This document shows, piece after piece, positions 9,401-17,317 of a stretch of 64,000 nt of DNA. Source of the stretch: CAYWRZ01 sp964460845 (GTDB lineage: Bacteria; Bacteroidota; Bacteroidia; Flavobacteriales_D; UBA2798). How positions within the stretch are numbered: position 1 is the stretch's first letter; each line of letters opens with the position of its first letter. The DNA is taken from contig CAYWRZ010000003.1 in assembly GCA_964460845.1 (NCBI GenBank), positions 62,001-126,000 of the forward strand. Direction: 5' to 3'. Below the pieces are notes generated by a model. That model saw only the letters and a list, made by a program, of their open reading frames with translations, made no database searches and was not told where the DNA came from. Both the position numbers and the translations under genes were made by a program.

Positions 9401-9886
9401 CCACCATACCGATTCGATGTACTTATTGTCGTACGTGACGTAGGGATTTTCCATATCGACCCAATAGCCCATTTTACGGGTCAGATCGTTCCAAACGCCG
9501 GTGTATTTCATCACCGCTTTGCGGCAGGCATCGTTATAGGCTTCGATAGAAATGGTTTTACCGATATCTTCTTTGGTGATGCCCAGTTCCTTTTCCACCC
9601 CTAATTCTATAGGTAAACCGTGCGTATCCCATCCCGCTTTGCGGTGCACCTGAAAGCCTTTGAGCGTCTTATATCGGCAAAAAATATCTTTGATCGCCCG
9701 CGCCATCACGTGGTGAATACCGGGCATGCCGTTGGCCGATGGCGGGCCTTCGTAAAACACATAAGGCGCTTGCCCTTCGCGCGATTCGATGCTACGGCGG
9801 AACACATCGTCCTGCTCCCAGCGATCGAGCACTTCACGAGCGATAAGCGTGAGATCGAGGGTTTTATATTCCCTGTATTTTTTCAT
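6479..9886 (-). CDS. ileS: Isoleucyl-tRNA synthetase
   Basis: This cytoplasmic class I aminoacyl-tRNA synthetase charges tRNA-Ile. The HIGH-type motif reads GIHH after PPSANGMP near the N-terminus, and the KMSKR motif follows in the second half. A long editing (CP1) domain lies between them. At 1135 residues it is much longer than the 939-residue E. coli enzyme and fits the long type common in Bacteroidota. ATG at 9886 is chosen because the sequence then begins MKKYREYKTLDL and the promoter box sits about 36 bases upstream; a longer in-frame GTG start at 9925 is unlikely. It leads an operon with the DksA-like gene and lspA. The tRNA-Ile2 at 40276 is a likely substrate. Confidence 0.97.
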   Translation of the reverse strand: MKKYREYKTLDLTLIAREVLDRWEQDDVFRRSIESREGQAPYVFYEGPPSANGMPGIHHVMARAIKDIFCRYKTLKGFQVHRKAGWDTHGLPIELGVEKELGITKEDIGKTISIEAYNDACRKAVMKYTGVWNDLTRKMGYWVDMENPYVTYDNKYIESVWWLLRRIYDKNLLYKGYTIQPYSPAAGTGLSSHELNQPGCYREVTDNTVVAVFGLLPESKAALQQRLGLELPEATGFLAWTTTPWTLPSNTALAVGKTISYALVKTYNPYTLEPCVVILAEATLPQYFKPENRLELQDWHTRQPEAKSIPWAPLATLQGDQLTDLRYAQLLPYALPHENPDQAFRVIPGDFVTTDDGTGIVHIAPTFGADDMRVAREAGVPPMLVADENGIPRPLVDLQGRFVKQMGELAGKFVKNEYYPTGEAPDKSVDVEIIIRLKTEGKAFDARKYPHSYPHCWRTDKPILYYPLDSWFIRIPEVRQRMTELNKTIRWKPESTGTGRFGNWLENANDWNLSRSRYWGIPLPIWRNDEGEEKCIGSVEELKAECEKAVAAGLMPENPLQNFQPGNFSEENYTTFDLHRPYADSIVLISDSGKPLRRETDLIDVWFDSGAMPYAQLHYPFENRALIDEHKAFPADFIAEGVDQTRGWFYTLHAIATLCFDSVAYKNVVSNGLVLDKNGQKMSKRLGNAVDPFATLDQYGPDATRWYMITNAQPWDNLKFDAEGITETQRKFFRALHNTYAFFALYANVDGFTHREPEVPLAQRPEIDRWIISRLNSLIRVVDQSLSDYEPTRAGREIESFVLDDLSNWYVRLCRRRFWKGEYSEDKIAAYQTLYRCLETVAVLAAPLAPFYSDQLFRDLNEVSERFSDSIHLSDFPEAKTEETDLFLEQKMAIAQQVTSLVLALRKKENIKVRQPLQKIMIPVPDERFREQLHAVEELILSEVNVKELQYLDPQSGVLVKQIKPNFKTLGPRYGKHMKSIAAAVGGFSQDDILRMEQEGRYELLFGDERVLLEAADVEITSQDVPGWLVASFGALTVALDITLTPALREEGLAREVVNRIQNLRKDRGLEVTDKISLEIQRHAALDDAINHNFSYICSETLASSLELVDSPKSNGVEVEVDEQIRTRIALEKVN

Positions 9887-9922
9887 GTAAAACGTTTTTT
9901 CGGTCTTTGCAAAAAAGACGAG

Positions 9923-9930
9923 CAAAGGTA
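9923..9930 (-). promoter_or_regulatory. -7 promoter box for ileS
   Basis: On the minus strand this reads TACCTTTG, a perfect TAnnTTTG box, 36 bases upstream of the ileS ATG. No clear -33 element was found at the usual spacing. Confidence 0.6.
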
Positions 9931-10080
9931 ATAAAATCCGCGCTCAGTAAGGCAAGGGGTATGTCTTCCGCAAGGGTAAAAGTGCGATCCGAAAGGCAGC
10001 GGAAGCCTCTATACTTTCTTCGGAAAACACAGGCGAAGAAGATCCGCTTTTTCCTTCTCCTACAGCTAGAAAACCAATAC

Positions 10081-10293
10081 TCAGGGGAGCGAATCTGTAG
10101 GAAATACCGCGGTACTGTCTTCGTCGAACATACTGTCGAGCGCGTCTATCTTAGAATCGGCCGTAGCGTCCACCTCTTCTTTTACCGCCTTTTCATCCAC
10201 ATCCTTTTGGAAAAAGCTGAACACATAAGCCGTAATAAAAAATACTGCGGCGAGAGCCAGCAGCGTAATCAAAATCCATTTGAGCACTTTCAT
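10081..10293 (-). CDS. Small hypothetical single-pass membrane protein
   Basis: This 70-residue protein has a short basic N-terminus (MKVLK), one strong membrane helix at about residues 5-27, and an acidic tail rich in Asp, Glu and Ala. Such small proteins of unknown role are common in Bacteroidota. It lies alone upstream of ileS on the same strand. It is kept as a gene because of the clean ATG, the well-formed helix and the codon use, but no function is proposed. Confidence 0.6.
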   Translation of the reverse strand: MKVLKWILITLLALAAVFFITAYVFSFFQKDVDEKAVKEEVDATADSKIDALDSMFDEDSTAVFPTDSLP

Positions 10294-10390
10294 AAGTGTA
10301 GCAAGTTAGAAAAGTTTGTCAGGTTTAAAAACAGTTTCAGGGTTTGGCTTTTTGCAGAAAGGCGGGTAATTTTACCTAAAATTTTCCCTT

Positions 10391-10822
10391 TTGATCGCTT
10401 CTGTCTTTTCCCGTGTCAGCCGAATAGCAATTATCGTGCTGTGTTTTGCCTCGCAAGCCAAGGCACAGGAACCGACACTTCTGTATGTAAGCGAAGCGCA
10501 GGACGGGGTGCAGGAAATGCTGCACGAAACGGCGCATACCTTACCTGAGGGGGTGTGGGAGACCGAAACGCAGCTAAAGCCTGCGAAAGAAAAAAAGAGG
10601 GTGGTAGCGGCGCTACTCTGTGTGGCCCTTGGCCCCTTTGGGGTACATAGGCTGTACTTAGGCACCTCGCCTGTGGTACCGGCGGCTTATACGCTCACTT
10701 TGGGTGGCGGATTAGGGTTACTCCCGCTGGTCGATTTGGGCATGATCGTGTTTTCGAAAGACTTATCGCGTTTCGAGAACAATCCCGGCGTATTCATGTG
10801 GAACGACGGGGATAAAAAATAA
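10391..10822 (+). CDS. TM2 domain-containing protein with signal peptide
   Basis: The 143-residue protein begins with a signal-peptide-like stretch ending AKAQE, then a linker of about 40 residues, then a TM2-type domain with two hydrophobic segments and the typical GPFGVHRLYLG motif between them. TM2 proteins are membrane proteins of unclear role. The start is TTG at 10391, because an in-frame stop occurs at 10367-10369 and no ATG follows before the signal peptide. It converges with glmS, with 15 bases between the stops. Confidence 0.8.
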   Translation: MIASVFSRVSRIAIIVLCFASQAKAQEPTLLYVSEAQDGVQEMLHETAHTLPEGVWETETQLKPAKEKKRVVAALLCVALGPFGVHRLYLGTSPVVPAAYTLTLGGGLGLLPLVDLGMIVFSKDLSRFENNPGVFMWNDGDKK

Positions 10823-10837
10823 GCTGCGAATTTCCCT

Positions 10838-12682
10838 TTATTCTACCGTTACCGACTTGGCCAGGTTACGGGGCTGATCGACGTTGCAACCTCGCATTAC
10901 GGCAATGTGGTACGAAAGCAACTGAAAGGGTATTACCGAAAGCAGCGGCACGAGACAATCGTCGGTATCGGGAATTTCGATCACGTGATCGGCTATCTCT
11001 TTGACCGTTTTGTCGCCTTGCGTAACGATAGCTATAATTTTCCCTTTGCGGGCTTTTACTTCCTGAATATTGCTCACCACTTTTTCGTACGAAGCGCCCT
11101 GCGTGGCGATCACAAACACCGGCATTTCCTCGTCTATCAAGGCAATAGGCCCGTGCTTCATTTCGGCAGCGGCATAGCCTTCGGCATGGATGTAAGAAAT
11201 TTCCTTGAGCTTGAGCGCCCCTTCGAGCGCTACGGGAAAGCTGTATCCCCGACCAAGGTATAAGGCGTTGCGGGCATCTTTGTAGATATCGGCAATGTAA
11301 CGGATCTGTGAATTGGACTTGAGCACTTCTTCCACTTTTTCGGGAATGGAATCGAGCTCGATCAGCAAGCGGTTAAAACGGTTGGCGGGAATGGATCCGC
11401 GCTTATGCCCTATCAGCAGCGCCATCAGCGTAAGCACAGTAACCTGTGCGGTAAACGCTTTGGTCGAAGCCACGCCTATTTCGGGTCCGGCATGGGTATA
11501 AGAACCGGCGTCGGTAGCCCTTGCAATGGAAGAGCCTACCACATTACAGATACCGATAATGGTCGCGCCTTTCGATTTGGCAAGCTGAATTGCCGCCAGG
11601 GTGTCGGCCGTTTCGCCCGACTGGGAAATAGCTATCACCACATCGTCTTCATCGACAATGGGATTGCGGTAGCGAAATTCGGAGGCATATTCTACCTCGA
11701 CAGGAATGCGGGCCAGCTCTTCGAAGAGGTATTCGCCTACCAGTCCGGCATGCCAGGACGTACCACAGGCCACCATGATAATGCGTTTGGCATTGGCCAG
11801 CTTCTGCTCGTAATCTTTAATACCACCGAGCGCTACCCAGCCTGCCTGTGCGTTGAGACGCCCCCTCATACAATCGCGGATCGAGCGGGGCTGCTCGTAA
11901 ATTTCTTTGAGCATAAAATGCTCGTAGCCTCCTTTTTCGAGGGCTTCGAGCTGCAGCTCCAGCTCCTGAATCGACGGACGTTTATCCTGATTCTTGATGT
12001 TCTTGATTTTGAGTCCGTTTTTGCGATCGACCACGGCTATTTCTTCGTCTTCGAGGTACACCACGTTTTTGGTATATTCCACGATAGGCGTGGCATCGGA
12101 AGCTAGAAAATATTCGCCTTCTTCACCGATTCCGATCACCAGCGGACTACTTTTTTTAGCCGCAATCAGCGAGTCGGGATGATCTTTGGAAAGAATCACG
12201 ATGGCGTACGCGCCATGCACTTCATTAAGCGCTATACGCACTGCTTCGAAGAGATCGACGTTTTCGTTCTTGAGAATTTCTTCGATGAAATGGATAAGCA
12301 CTTCGGTATCGGTTTCGCTGACAAAGTGATGACCGCGTTTGCGCAGCTCTTCTTTGATAGTCGCGTAGTTTTCGATGATACCGTTGTGGATAATAGCTAG
12401 GTTACCGTCGCCCGAAAAATGCGGATGCGCATTTTCGTCGCTGGGTTCGCCGTGCGTAGCCCAGCGGGTATGGCCTATACCTATATTTCCGGAGGTATTT
12501 TTGTCTTTTACAAAAGCTTCGAGCTCCGCTACTTTTCCTTTTTTCTTGTAGAGCGCGAGGTGCTCTTGCTGACCCAGCACTACTCCGGCACTGTCATATC
12601 CCCGGTATTCGAGGCGTCTAAGCCCTTTTATCAGAATAGGATAAGCTTCTTTGGCACCTATATATCCAACTATTCCACACAT
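10838..12682 (-). CDS. glmS: Glutamine--fructose-6-phosphate aminotransferase (isomerizing)
   Basis: GlmS makes glucosamine-6-phosphate from fructose-6-phosphate and glutamine, the first step toward UDP-GlcNAc for cell wall and lipid A. The protein must start at 12682 so that Cys2 (MCGIVGYIG) becomes the N-terminal catalytic cysteine after Met removal. The glutaminase domain (about 1-240) shows GHTRWATHG and HNGI. Two SIS domains follow, with SQSGET and the C-terminal LAKSVTVE ending typical of GlmS. The length of 614 residues is standard. It lies 7 bases downstream of the DUF4270 gene and may be cotranscribed with it. Confidence 0.97.
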   Translation of the reverse strand: MCGIVGYIGAKEAYPILIKGLRRLEYRGYDSAGVVLGQQEHLALYKKKGKVAELEAFVKDKNTSGNIGIGHTRWATHGEPSDENAHPHFSGDGNLAIIHNGIIENYATIKEELRKRGHHFVSETDTEVLIHFIEEILKNENVDLFEAVRIALNEVHGAYAIVILSKDHPDSLIAAKKSSPLVIGIGEEGEYFLASDATPIVEYTKNVVYLEDEEIAVVDRKNGLKIKNIKNQDKRPSIQELELQLEALEKGGYEHFMLKEIYEQPRSIRDCMRGRLNAQAGWVALGGIKDYEQKLANAKRIIMVACGTSWHAGLVGEYLFEELARIPVEVEYASEFRYRNPIVDEDDVVIAISQSGETADTLAAIQLAKSKGATIIGICNVVGSSIARATDAGSYTHAGPEIGVASTKAFTAQVTVLTLMALLIGHKRGSIPANRFNRLLIELDSIPEKVEEVLKSNSQIRYIADIYKDARNALYLGRGYSFPVALEGALKLKEISYIHAEGYAAAEMKHGPIALIDEEMPVFVIATQGASYEKVVSNIQEVKARKGKIIAIVTQGDKTVKEIADHVIEIPDTDDCLVPLLSVIPFQLLSYHIAVMRGCNVDQPRNLAKSVTVE

Positions 12683-12689
12683 AAGCTGT

Positions 12690-14018
12690 TCAGTATTTGG
12701 TATAAACAATCCGTAAGTAAGGCTTGGCTCTGCCGGTGCTGTTCATTCCGCTCAGCACCACCCGGTTTACAGATACCGCAGCCAGCGTAGCGTTGATACG
12801 TAATCCGCGGTTAGGGCGGTTACCGGTTAGCAAGTCCTGAATATGACGGGTAAGCGAGAAACGGTATTCTTTGGAAGCATCGCTGTAATAGCCTCCAAAA
12901 ACCGCATCGCCGTCGAATTGATCTTTGACGATATAAATGTTGTCTTCTTCATCGATACCGAACACGATGACACGTGCGGGCGGCACTTCGGGGCTAAGGC
13001 TGAAATACTGCACCGGGATGATTAGCTCGGCTTTATTGACGATCACAGGACCATCGGCCACCAAATCGAGCAGCGAAGGAAATTTCATTTCGGCCTGCAA
13101 ACCTGCGCCTGCCTGGAGATAAAATTCCTGCTGTCCGAGGGTCGAATCGGCTAATTGCGCTTCGATAGCCGTGCCGGCATAATCGTACTCTGTGCGTGTA
13201 TAACGGGCGCTCCTTTCGTTGATAAGCAGCACAAGCTCCAGCGGATCGGGATTCGACACCTGATGATAATACACGCTCAGCCGTGAACCGTTGTGCAACG
13301 TGTTGAGGTAGAGCACCGCTCCTTTCCCGGGTAATTGTCCGGGATTATTTACCGTCACATAGAGTCCTTTAAACCAAGCTGTAAAAGCGTCGTTATTACT
13401 CAGGTTTCCGGTTCCGCTTTCGTTAATTATGCGCTGCCCTAAGGCATTGTCGAGACGGAGCCGCAGTTGCGGAGCCGCCGAATCGCCCGAAGGGAAACGC
13501 ACGTATTTCACCACGTTGGGCGTTTGGATAGCAAAAGCGGGGTCGATCAGATCGGTCGTTGAAGTAGCGGTAACCCGGTTCGTATAATAATTGGTATCGA
13601 TGTAGAGATCCTGCGTAACTTCATATACGCTGAAGGTCTGCGGATCGAGTTTACCGTAATAAGGATTACCTGCATACACCAGCGAAAGCACTACCGAATC
13701 GACCACGATATTGGGCACATCGAACGTCGGGTTATTGGTCGAGAGGCGCACCTGCGTGTAGAAAGAGGTTTTCACCGAACCGAAAACCGGATCGTGATAG
13801 CTCCCTAACATATTGTTGCTCAACTCATCGCTACGCAGCGAATCATCTTTGATGGTGTGGGTGTATAATGGAGAAATGTAGGCTACATGACCATGAAGCT
13901 CGTCTTCTTCCGGCTGCAGCACCACACCCAAATCTCCTTCTTCTCTTTTACAGGCCGCCAGCAGCAGTCCTGTCAGAAAAATCGCAGCCCATAATGACCG
14001 GGGACTTCTGTTTGTCAC
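12690..14018 (-). CDS. DUF4270 family lipoprotein
   Basis: The 442-residue protein has a signal peptide ending in a lipobox (LLAAC at about residues 19-23), so it is predicted to be lipid-anchored. The remainder matches the DUF4270 pattern of Bacteroidota: the DDSLRSDELSNNMLGSYHDPVFG region near residue 60 followed by beta-rich sequence. Its role is unknown. The start is a GTG at 14018, 21 bases after the stop of the GT5 gene. The order GT5 gene, DUF4270, glmS is recurrent in the phylum, suggesting a link to envelope or sugar metabolism, but that is inference. Confidence 0.85.
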   Translation of the reverse strand: MTNRSPRSLWAAIFLTGLLLAACKREEGDLGVVLQPEEDELHGHVAYISPLYTHTIKDDSLRSDELSNNMLGSYHDPVFGSVKTSFYTQVRLSTNNPTFDVPNIVVDSVVLSLVYAGNPYYGKLDPQTFSVYEVTQDLYIDTNYYTNRVTATSTTDLIDPAFAIQTPNVVKYVRFPSGDSAAPQLRLRLDNALGQRIINESGTGNLSNNDAFTAWFKGLYVTVNNPGQLPGKGAVLYLNTLHNGSRLSVYYHQVSNPDPLELVLLINERSARYTRTEYDYAGTAIEAQLADSTLGQQEFYLQAGAGLQAEMKFPSLLDLVADGPVIVNKAELIIPVQYFSLSPEVPPARVIVFGIDEEDNIYIVKDQFDGDAVFGGYYSDASKEYRFSLTRHIQDLLTGNRPNRGLRINATLAAVSVNRVVLSGMNSTGRAKPYLRIVYTKY

Positions 14019-14039
14019 GTAGTTGAGGTTATGAGGATT

Positions 14040-14861
14040 TTAATCCACTAATACTTCTTCGGCCACTTTATCGTAAAACTCGTTGTAAGCTGCGATATAG
14101 TGTTGTTCATCCTGATAAGGCAATACGGGCTTACCGGCTTCTTTCAGGTAGGTTTCGACTTTAGAATCTATCTTCGGGCTACCGTAAATGACGGCATCGG
14201 AGAACGAGACGGCGAGCTTGCTCAGGCTGGCAAAATCTGTCGTTTTAAGCTGCGTCAGCTCGGCATCGGAAAAGCCGTCGAACTTCATTTTGGCATTCAG
14301 CTTTTTATCGAGGTTACCGGTGTAAGCTTCTTCGTAAATGGAATAGATCACCTTGGTATCTGCAAAATGGGGATCATCGCCGTAGAAACGCTTCAAATAC
14401 GCGGGCATCAGGGCGGTCATCCATCCGTGGCAGTGGATAATGTCGGGCACCCAGCCCAGCTTTTTGACGGTTTCGAGCACACCGCGGCAGAAAAAGATCG
14501 ACCGTTCGTCGTTGTCCTCAAAGAACTTTCCGTTGTCATCGGCAACAACGTGTTTTCTTTTGAAATAGTCTTCGTTATCGATAAAATACACCTGCATACG
14601 CGCTGAGGGAATAGAAGCCACCTTGATAATCAGTGGGTGGTCGGCATCGTTGATGATGATGTTCATTCCGGAAAGGCGAATCACTTCATGAAGCTGGTGA
14701 CGACGCTCATTGATGGAACCGTAGCGGGGCATAAAAACCCTTACTTCTTTGTCGATTTCCTGTACGCCCTGAGGGAGTTTTCTGGTAATTTTGGAAAGGT
14801 GCGTCTCGGGCAGGAACGGAGTAATTTCCTGAGAGACATAAAGTACTCTGAGTTTTTCCAT
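14040..14861 (-). CDS. Short glycogen/starch synthase-like protein (GT5 N-terminal domain only)
   Basis: The 273-residue protein aligns by eye with the N-terminal starch-synthase catalytic domain: the start RVLYVSQEITPF, the RVFMPRYG segment, and PDIIHCHGW. True GlgA enzymes are about 480 residues and carry a second Rossmann (GT1-like) domain with the nucleotide-sugar site. That half is absent here with no sign of a frameshift, since a DUF4270 gene follows at once. Such short forms are the rule in this part of Bacteroidota genomes, next to panC. Whether it is an active glycosyltransferase is doubtful. Confidence 0.8.
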   Translation of the reverse strand: MEKLRVLYVSQEITPFLPETHLSKITRKLPQGVQEIDKEVRVFMPRYGSINERRHQLHEVIRLSGMNIIINDADHPLIIKVASIPSARMQVYFIDNEDYFKRKHVVADDNGKFFEDNDERSIFFCRGVLETVKKLGWVPDIIHCHGWMTALMPAYLKRFYGDDPHFADTKVIYSIYEEAYTGNLDKKLNAKMKFDGFSDAELTQLKTTDFASLSKLAVSFSDAVIYGSPKIDSKVETYLKEAGKPVLPYQDEQHYIAAYNEFYDKVAEEVLVD

Positions 14862-14910
14862 AATAAGCTGGCTGGTTTTACGGTTAAGGTAAGACTGGAA
14901 AAATTGACCA

Positions 14911-14942
14911 CAAAAATATAGAAAAAAAAGGGGAATTTCAAC
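14911..14942 (-). promoter_or_regulatory. Promoter of the GT5-DUF4270(-glmS) operon
   Basis: On the minus strand TATTTTTG (14911-14918) matches the -7 box, and GTTG lies 20 bases upstream as the -33 element. It is back to back with the panC promoter box, 33 bases away. Confidence 0.6.
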
Positions 14943-14951
14943 AAATAGGAG

Positions 14952-14959
14952 TAGATTTG
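14952..14959 (+). promoter_or_regulatory. -7 promoter box for panC
   Basis: TAGATTTG matches TAnnTTTG exactly. It overlaps the TTG codon at 14957 that would otherwise be the longest possible panC start, so the real start must lie downstream, at 14996. Confidence 0.65.
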
Positions 14960-14995
14960 CCTCCCTTCGCCGCCTGTATCAAACTTCTGCACCCC

Positions 14996-15838
14996 TTGAA
15001 AATAGCGAAAAACCAGACCGAATTGGAGGCCATTCTGAGCCCTCTCGGCAGACAGGGAAAACGCGTCGGACTGGTTCCCACCATGGGCGCCCTGCACGAA
15101 GGCCACCTCTCGCTTGTACGCGAAGCCCTGTTGCGCTGCGATGTAGTGGTTTGCAGCATTTTCGTAAATCCGACACAATTTAACGACGCCCGCGATTTCG
15201 AACGGTATCCGCGTGTACCTGAAGAAGATACCCGTATGCTGGAATCGGCGCGCTGCGATGTGCTGTTTCTCCCTTCGGAACAGGAGATCTATCCCGATGC
15301 AGCTTCCAAAACCCCGATCGATTTCGGATACCTCGAAACGGTCTTAGAGGGCAAATACCGCCCCGGGCATTTTAGGGGTGTGGGAATGGTCGTAAAACGC
15401 CTGTTTGAGCTGGTAAATCCCGATGTAGCATTTTTCGGACTAAAAGATTTCCAACAGTTTATGATCATTCAGGCCCTGAAAGAAAAGTTGGGATTAGCCC
15501 TTGAGCTGGTGGGGATGCCTACCATCAGGGAACAAGACGGACTTGCCATGAGCTCGCGCAACCGCCGCCTAAATCCGGACGAACGCGCGGCTGCCGCATT
15601 GCTCCCTAAAATCCTTTTCCGGATAAAAGAAAAGTTTGCCACGCAGGATCTTGATACCCTGCGAAATGAAGCAATAGCCGAAATCGAAGCCCACCCTTTG
15701 CTGAGGCTCGATTACCTGGAGTTTGCCGACCACAGCTCCCTGCAACTTATCCGAAACAAAAACGAGGCAGAACGCCCCATCGTGCTGTTGGCGGTATATA
15801 CTGGTCCGGTAAGGCTTATTGACAACCTTGCGCTTTAA
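14996..15838 (+). CDS. panC: Pantothenate synthetase
   Basis: PanC joins pantoate and beta-alanine using ATP to make pantothenate, the coenzyme A precursor. The protein shows VPTMGALHEGHLSLV with the HxGH motif, FVNPTQF, and the GHFRGVGMVVKRLF and KDFQQF segments of the ATP site, then MSSRNRRL. The start is set at TTG 14996 (MKIAKNQTELEAIL), giving 280 residues, the normal length. A longer TTG at 14957 overlaps a -7 promoter box and adds residues without family match. panD follows after 67 bases; it supplies the beta-alanine. Confidence 0.95.
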   Translation: MKIAKNQTELEAILSPLGRQGKRVGLVPTMGALHEGHLSLVREALLRCDVVVCSIFVNPTQFNDARDFERYPRVPEEDTRMLESARCDVLFLPSEQEIYPDAASKTPIDFGYLETVLEGKYRPGHFRGVGMVVKRLFELVNPDVAFFGLKDFQQFMIIQALKEKLGLALELVGMPTIREQDGLAMSSRNRRLNPDERAAAALLPKILFRIKEKFATQDLDTLRNEAIAEIEAHPLLRLDYLEFADHSSLQLIRNKNEAERPIVLLAVYTGPVRLIDNLAL

Positions 15839-15890
15839 ATCCCGGACTGTTTTTTACCTTCCAAATAGACCTGCTCTCCGTGAAAATCCT

Positions 15891-15898
15891 TACCTTTG
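15891..15898 (+). promoter_or_regulatory. -7 promoter box for panD
   Basis: TACCTTTG matches TAnnTTTG. It ends 7 bases before the panD ATG, so the transcript would be leaderless or nearly so. Confidence 0.55.
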
Positions 15899-15905
15899 CG
15901 GCGTT

Positions 15906-16259
15906 ATGCATATAGAGGTGTTAAAATCGAAAATCCACCGGGTAAAAGTGACCGAGGCCGACCTGAATTACATCGGCAGTGTGACGATAGACGAGGACCT
16001 GATGGACGCGGCCAACCTGATTGAGAACGAGCAGGTGCATATCTTCAATTACCGCAACGGCGAACGCATTATTACTTACGTGATAAAAGGCCAACGCGGC
16101 TCAGGCGTGATCTGCCTGAACGGTCCCGCCGCACTGAAATTTTCGCCGGGCGACCATGTGATTATCGTATCCTATGCCACGATGGATTTTGAAGCAGCAA
16201 AAACGTTTCGTCCGCACGTCATTTTTCCGGATACCGAAACCAACCGGCTTAAACGCTAA
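15906..16259 (+). CDS. panD: Aspartate 1-decarboxylase
   Basis: PanD makes beta-alanine from aspartate for pantothenate synthesis. It is made as a proenzyme that cuts itself between Gly24 and Ser25, and the serine becomes the pyruvoyl cofactor. The sequence NYIGSVTID places this Gly-Ser pair exactly at 24-25 when translation starts at ATG 15906. The length of 117 residues and the RGSGVICLNGPAA segment are typical. A longer in-frame start overlapping panC is rejected. The neighbour panC carries out the next step. Confidence 0.96.
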   Translation: MHIEVLKSKIHRVKVTEADLNYIGSVTIDEDLMDAANLIENEQVHIFNYRNGERIITYVIKGQRGSGVICLNGPAALKFSPGDHVIIVSYATMDFEAAKTFRPHVIFPDTETNRLKR

Positions 16260-16262
16260 TTT

Positions 16263-17279
16263 TTGAAAAGGCTCCTCCCGATCCTTAAAATAGTGATCCC
16301 GGTCGGGTTCGCGCTGTACCTTACCTGGTACCTCATCGATCGTATGTCGGTAGATGATCGGGAAAAAGTGAGTCAGGTGTTTACCCGTGCCAATTACTTT
16401 TTCATCTTTGTTTCAGTTATATTTTCCTGGCTGAGCCATTATTTCAGAGCCTTGCGCTGGCGTTACCTGCTAGAACCTATGGGCTACAAACCGCGCTTTT
16501 GGAACAGCTATCACGCGGTAATGATCGGGTATTTTATGAACCTGCTGCTGCCCCGTGCGGGCGAGGTGAGTCGGGCGGGATTTTTGGCGCGTTACGAGAA
16601 AATTCCTTTCGAAAAGAGCTTCGGCACTATCCTGGCCGAAAGGGTCATCGATGCGCTGCTGCTCGGACTGATTGCCCTGGTTACGATTGCGTTTCAATAC
16701 GATAAATTCGACGAGCTATGGATCCAGTTGCAGGCCATGAAAACTTCGCAAGACGGGCAGGCCGAAAACAATAACTGGGTAAACATTGTGCTGATAATTA
16801 TTGCGGCGGCGGCAGTGGGTATGCTGGTACTTTACGCCATTAACCGCAATTTCCGCAATAGAGTCCACCTGCTGATCCGTGGGTTGGGTACCGGGCTTAC
16901 CACCATTCTTCACCTGAAAAAAAGGGGCGCATTTATTTTTTACAGCTTGCTTATCTGGTTGCTGTATATTCTGATGTACCTGGTTTGTTTTTATGCCATT
17001 GAAGAAACGTCTCATTTGCCGCTCGAAGGCATGATGCTCGGTTTCCTCGGGGGCAGCATAGGTATTATTCTTGTACAGGGCGGTATCGGAGTTTACCCCA
17101 TGTTGGTTGCTACGGCACTCGCTTTATATGGCGGCGATTACGGTGCTGTTTACGCCCTGGGTTGGATTGTATGGCTGGCGCAAACGCTTTTGCTCGTAGT
17201 GGCAGGCGGTATTTCTTTTTACTTTATGCCGCGTTTCAATAGAAAGCTGGAAAGAACCGAAGAGCCTCCGGTAGCTTAA
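16263..17279 (+). CDS. Lysylphosphatidylglycerol synthase-like (UPF0104) membrane protein
   Basis: The 338-residue protein has about eight membrane helices and the family signature around LSHYFRALRWRYLLEPMGY and MNLLLPRAGEVSRAGFLARYE. It corresponds to the flippase-like transmembrane domain of MprF without the synthase domain. Members are thought to move lipids or lipid-linked molecules; the substrate here is unknown. The TTG start at 16263 comes 3 bases after the panD stop, so cotranslation with panD is likely. Confidence 0.85.
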   Translation: MKRLLPILKIVIPVGFALYLTWYLIDRMSVDDREKVSQVFTRANYFFIFVSVIFSWLSHYFRALRWRYLLEPMGYKPRFWNSYHAVMIGYFMNLLLPRAGEVSRAGFLARYEKIPFEKSFGTILAERVIDALLLGLIALVTIAFQYDKFDELWIQLQAMKTSQDGQAENNNWVNIVLIIIAAAAVGMLVLYAINRNFRNRVHLLIRGLGTGLTTILHLKKRGAFIFYSLLIWLLYILMYLVCFYAIEETSHLPLEGMMLGFLGGSIGIILVQGGIGVYPMLVATALALYGGDYGAVYALGWIVWLAQTLLLVVAGGISFYFMPRFNRKLERTEEPPVA

Positions 17280-17317
17280 CAGTCCTACTTTTTTTCTTCT
17301 ACTTTTCGGGGATTTGA

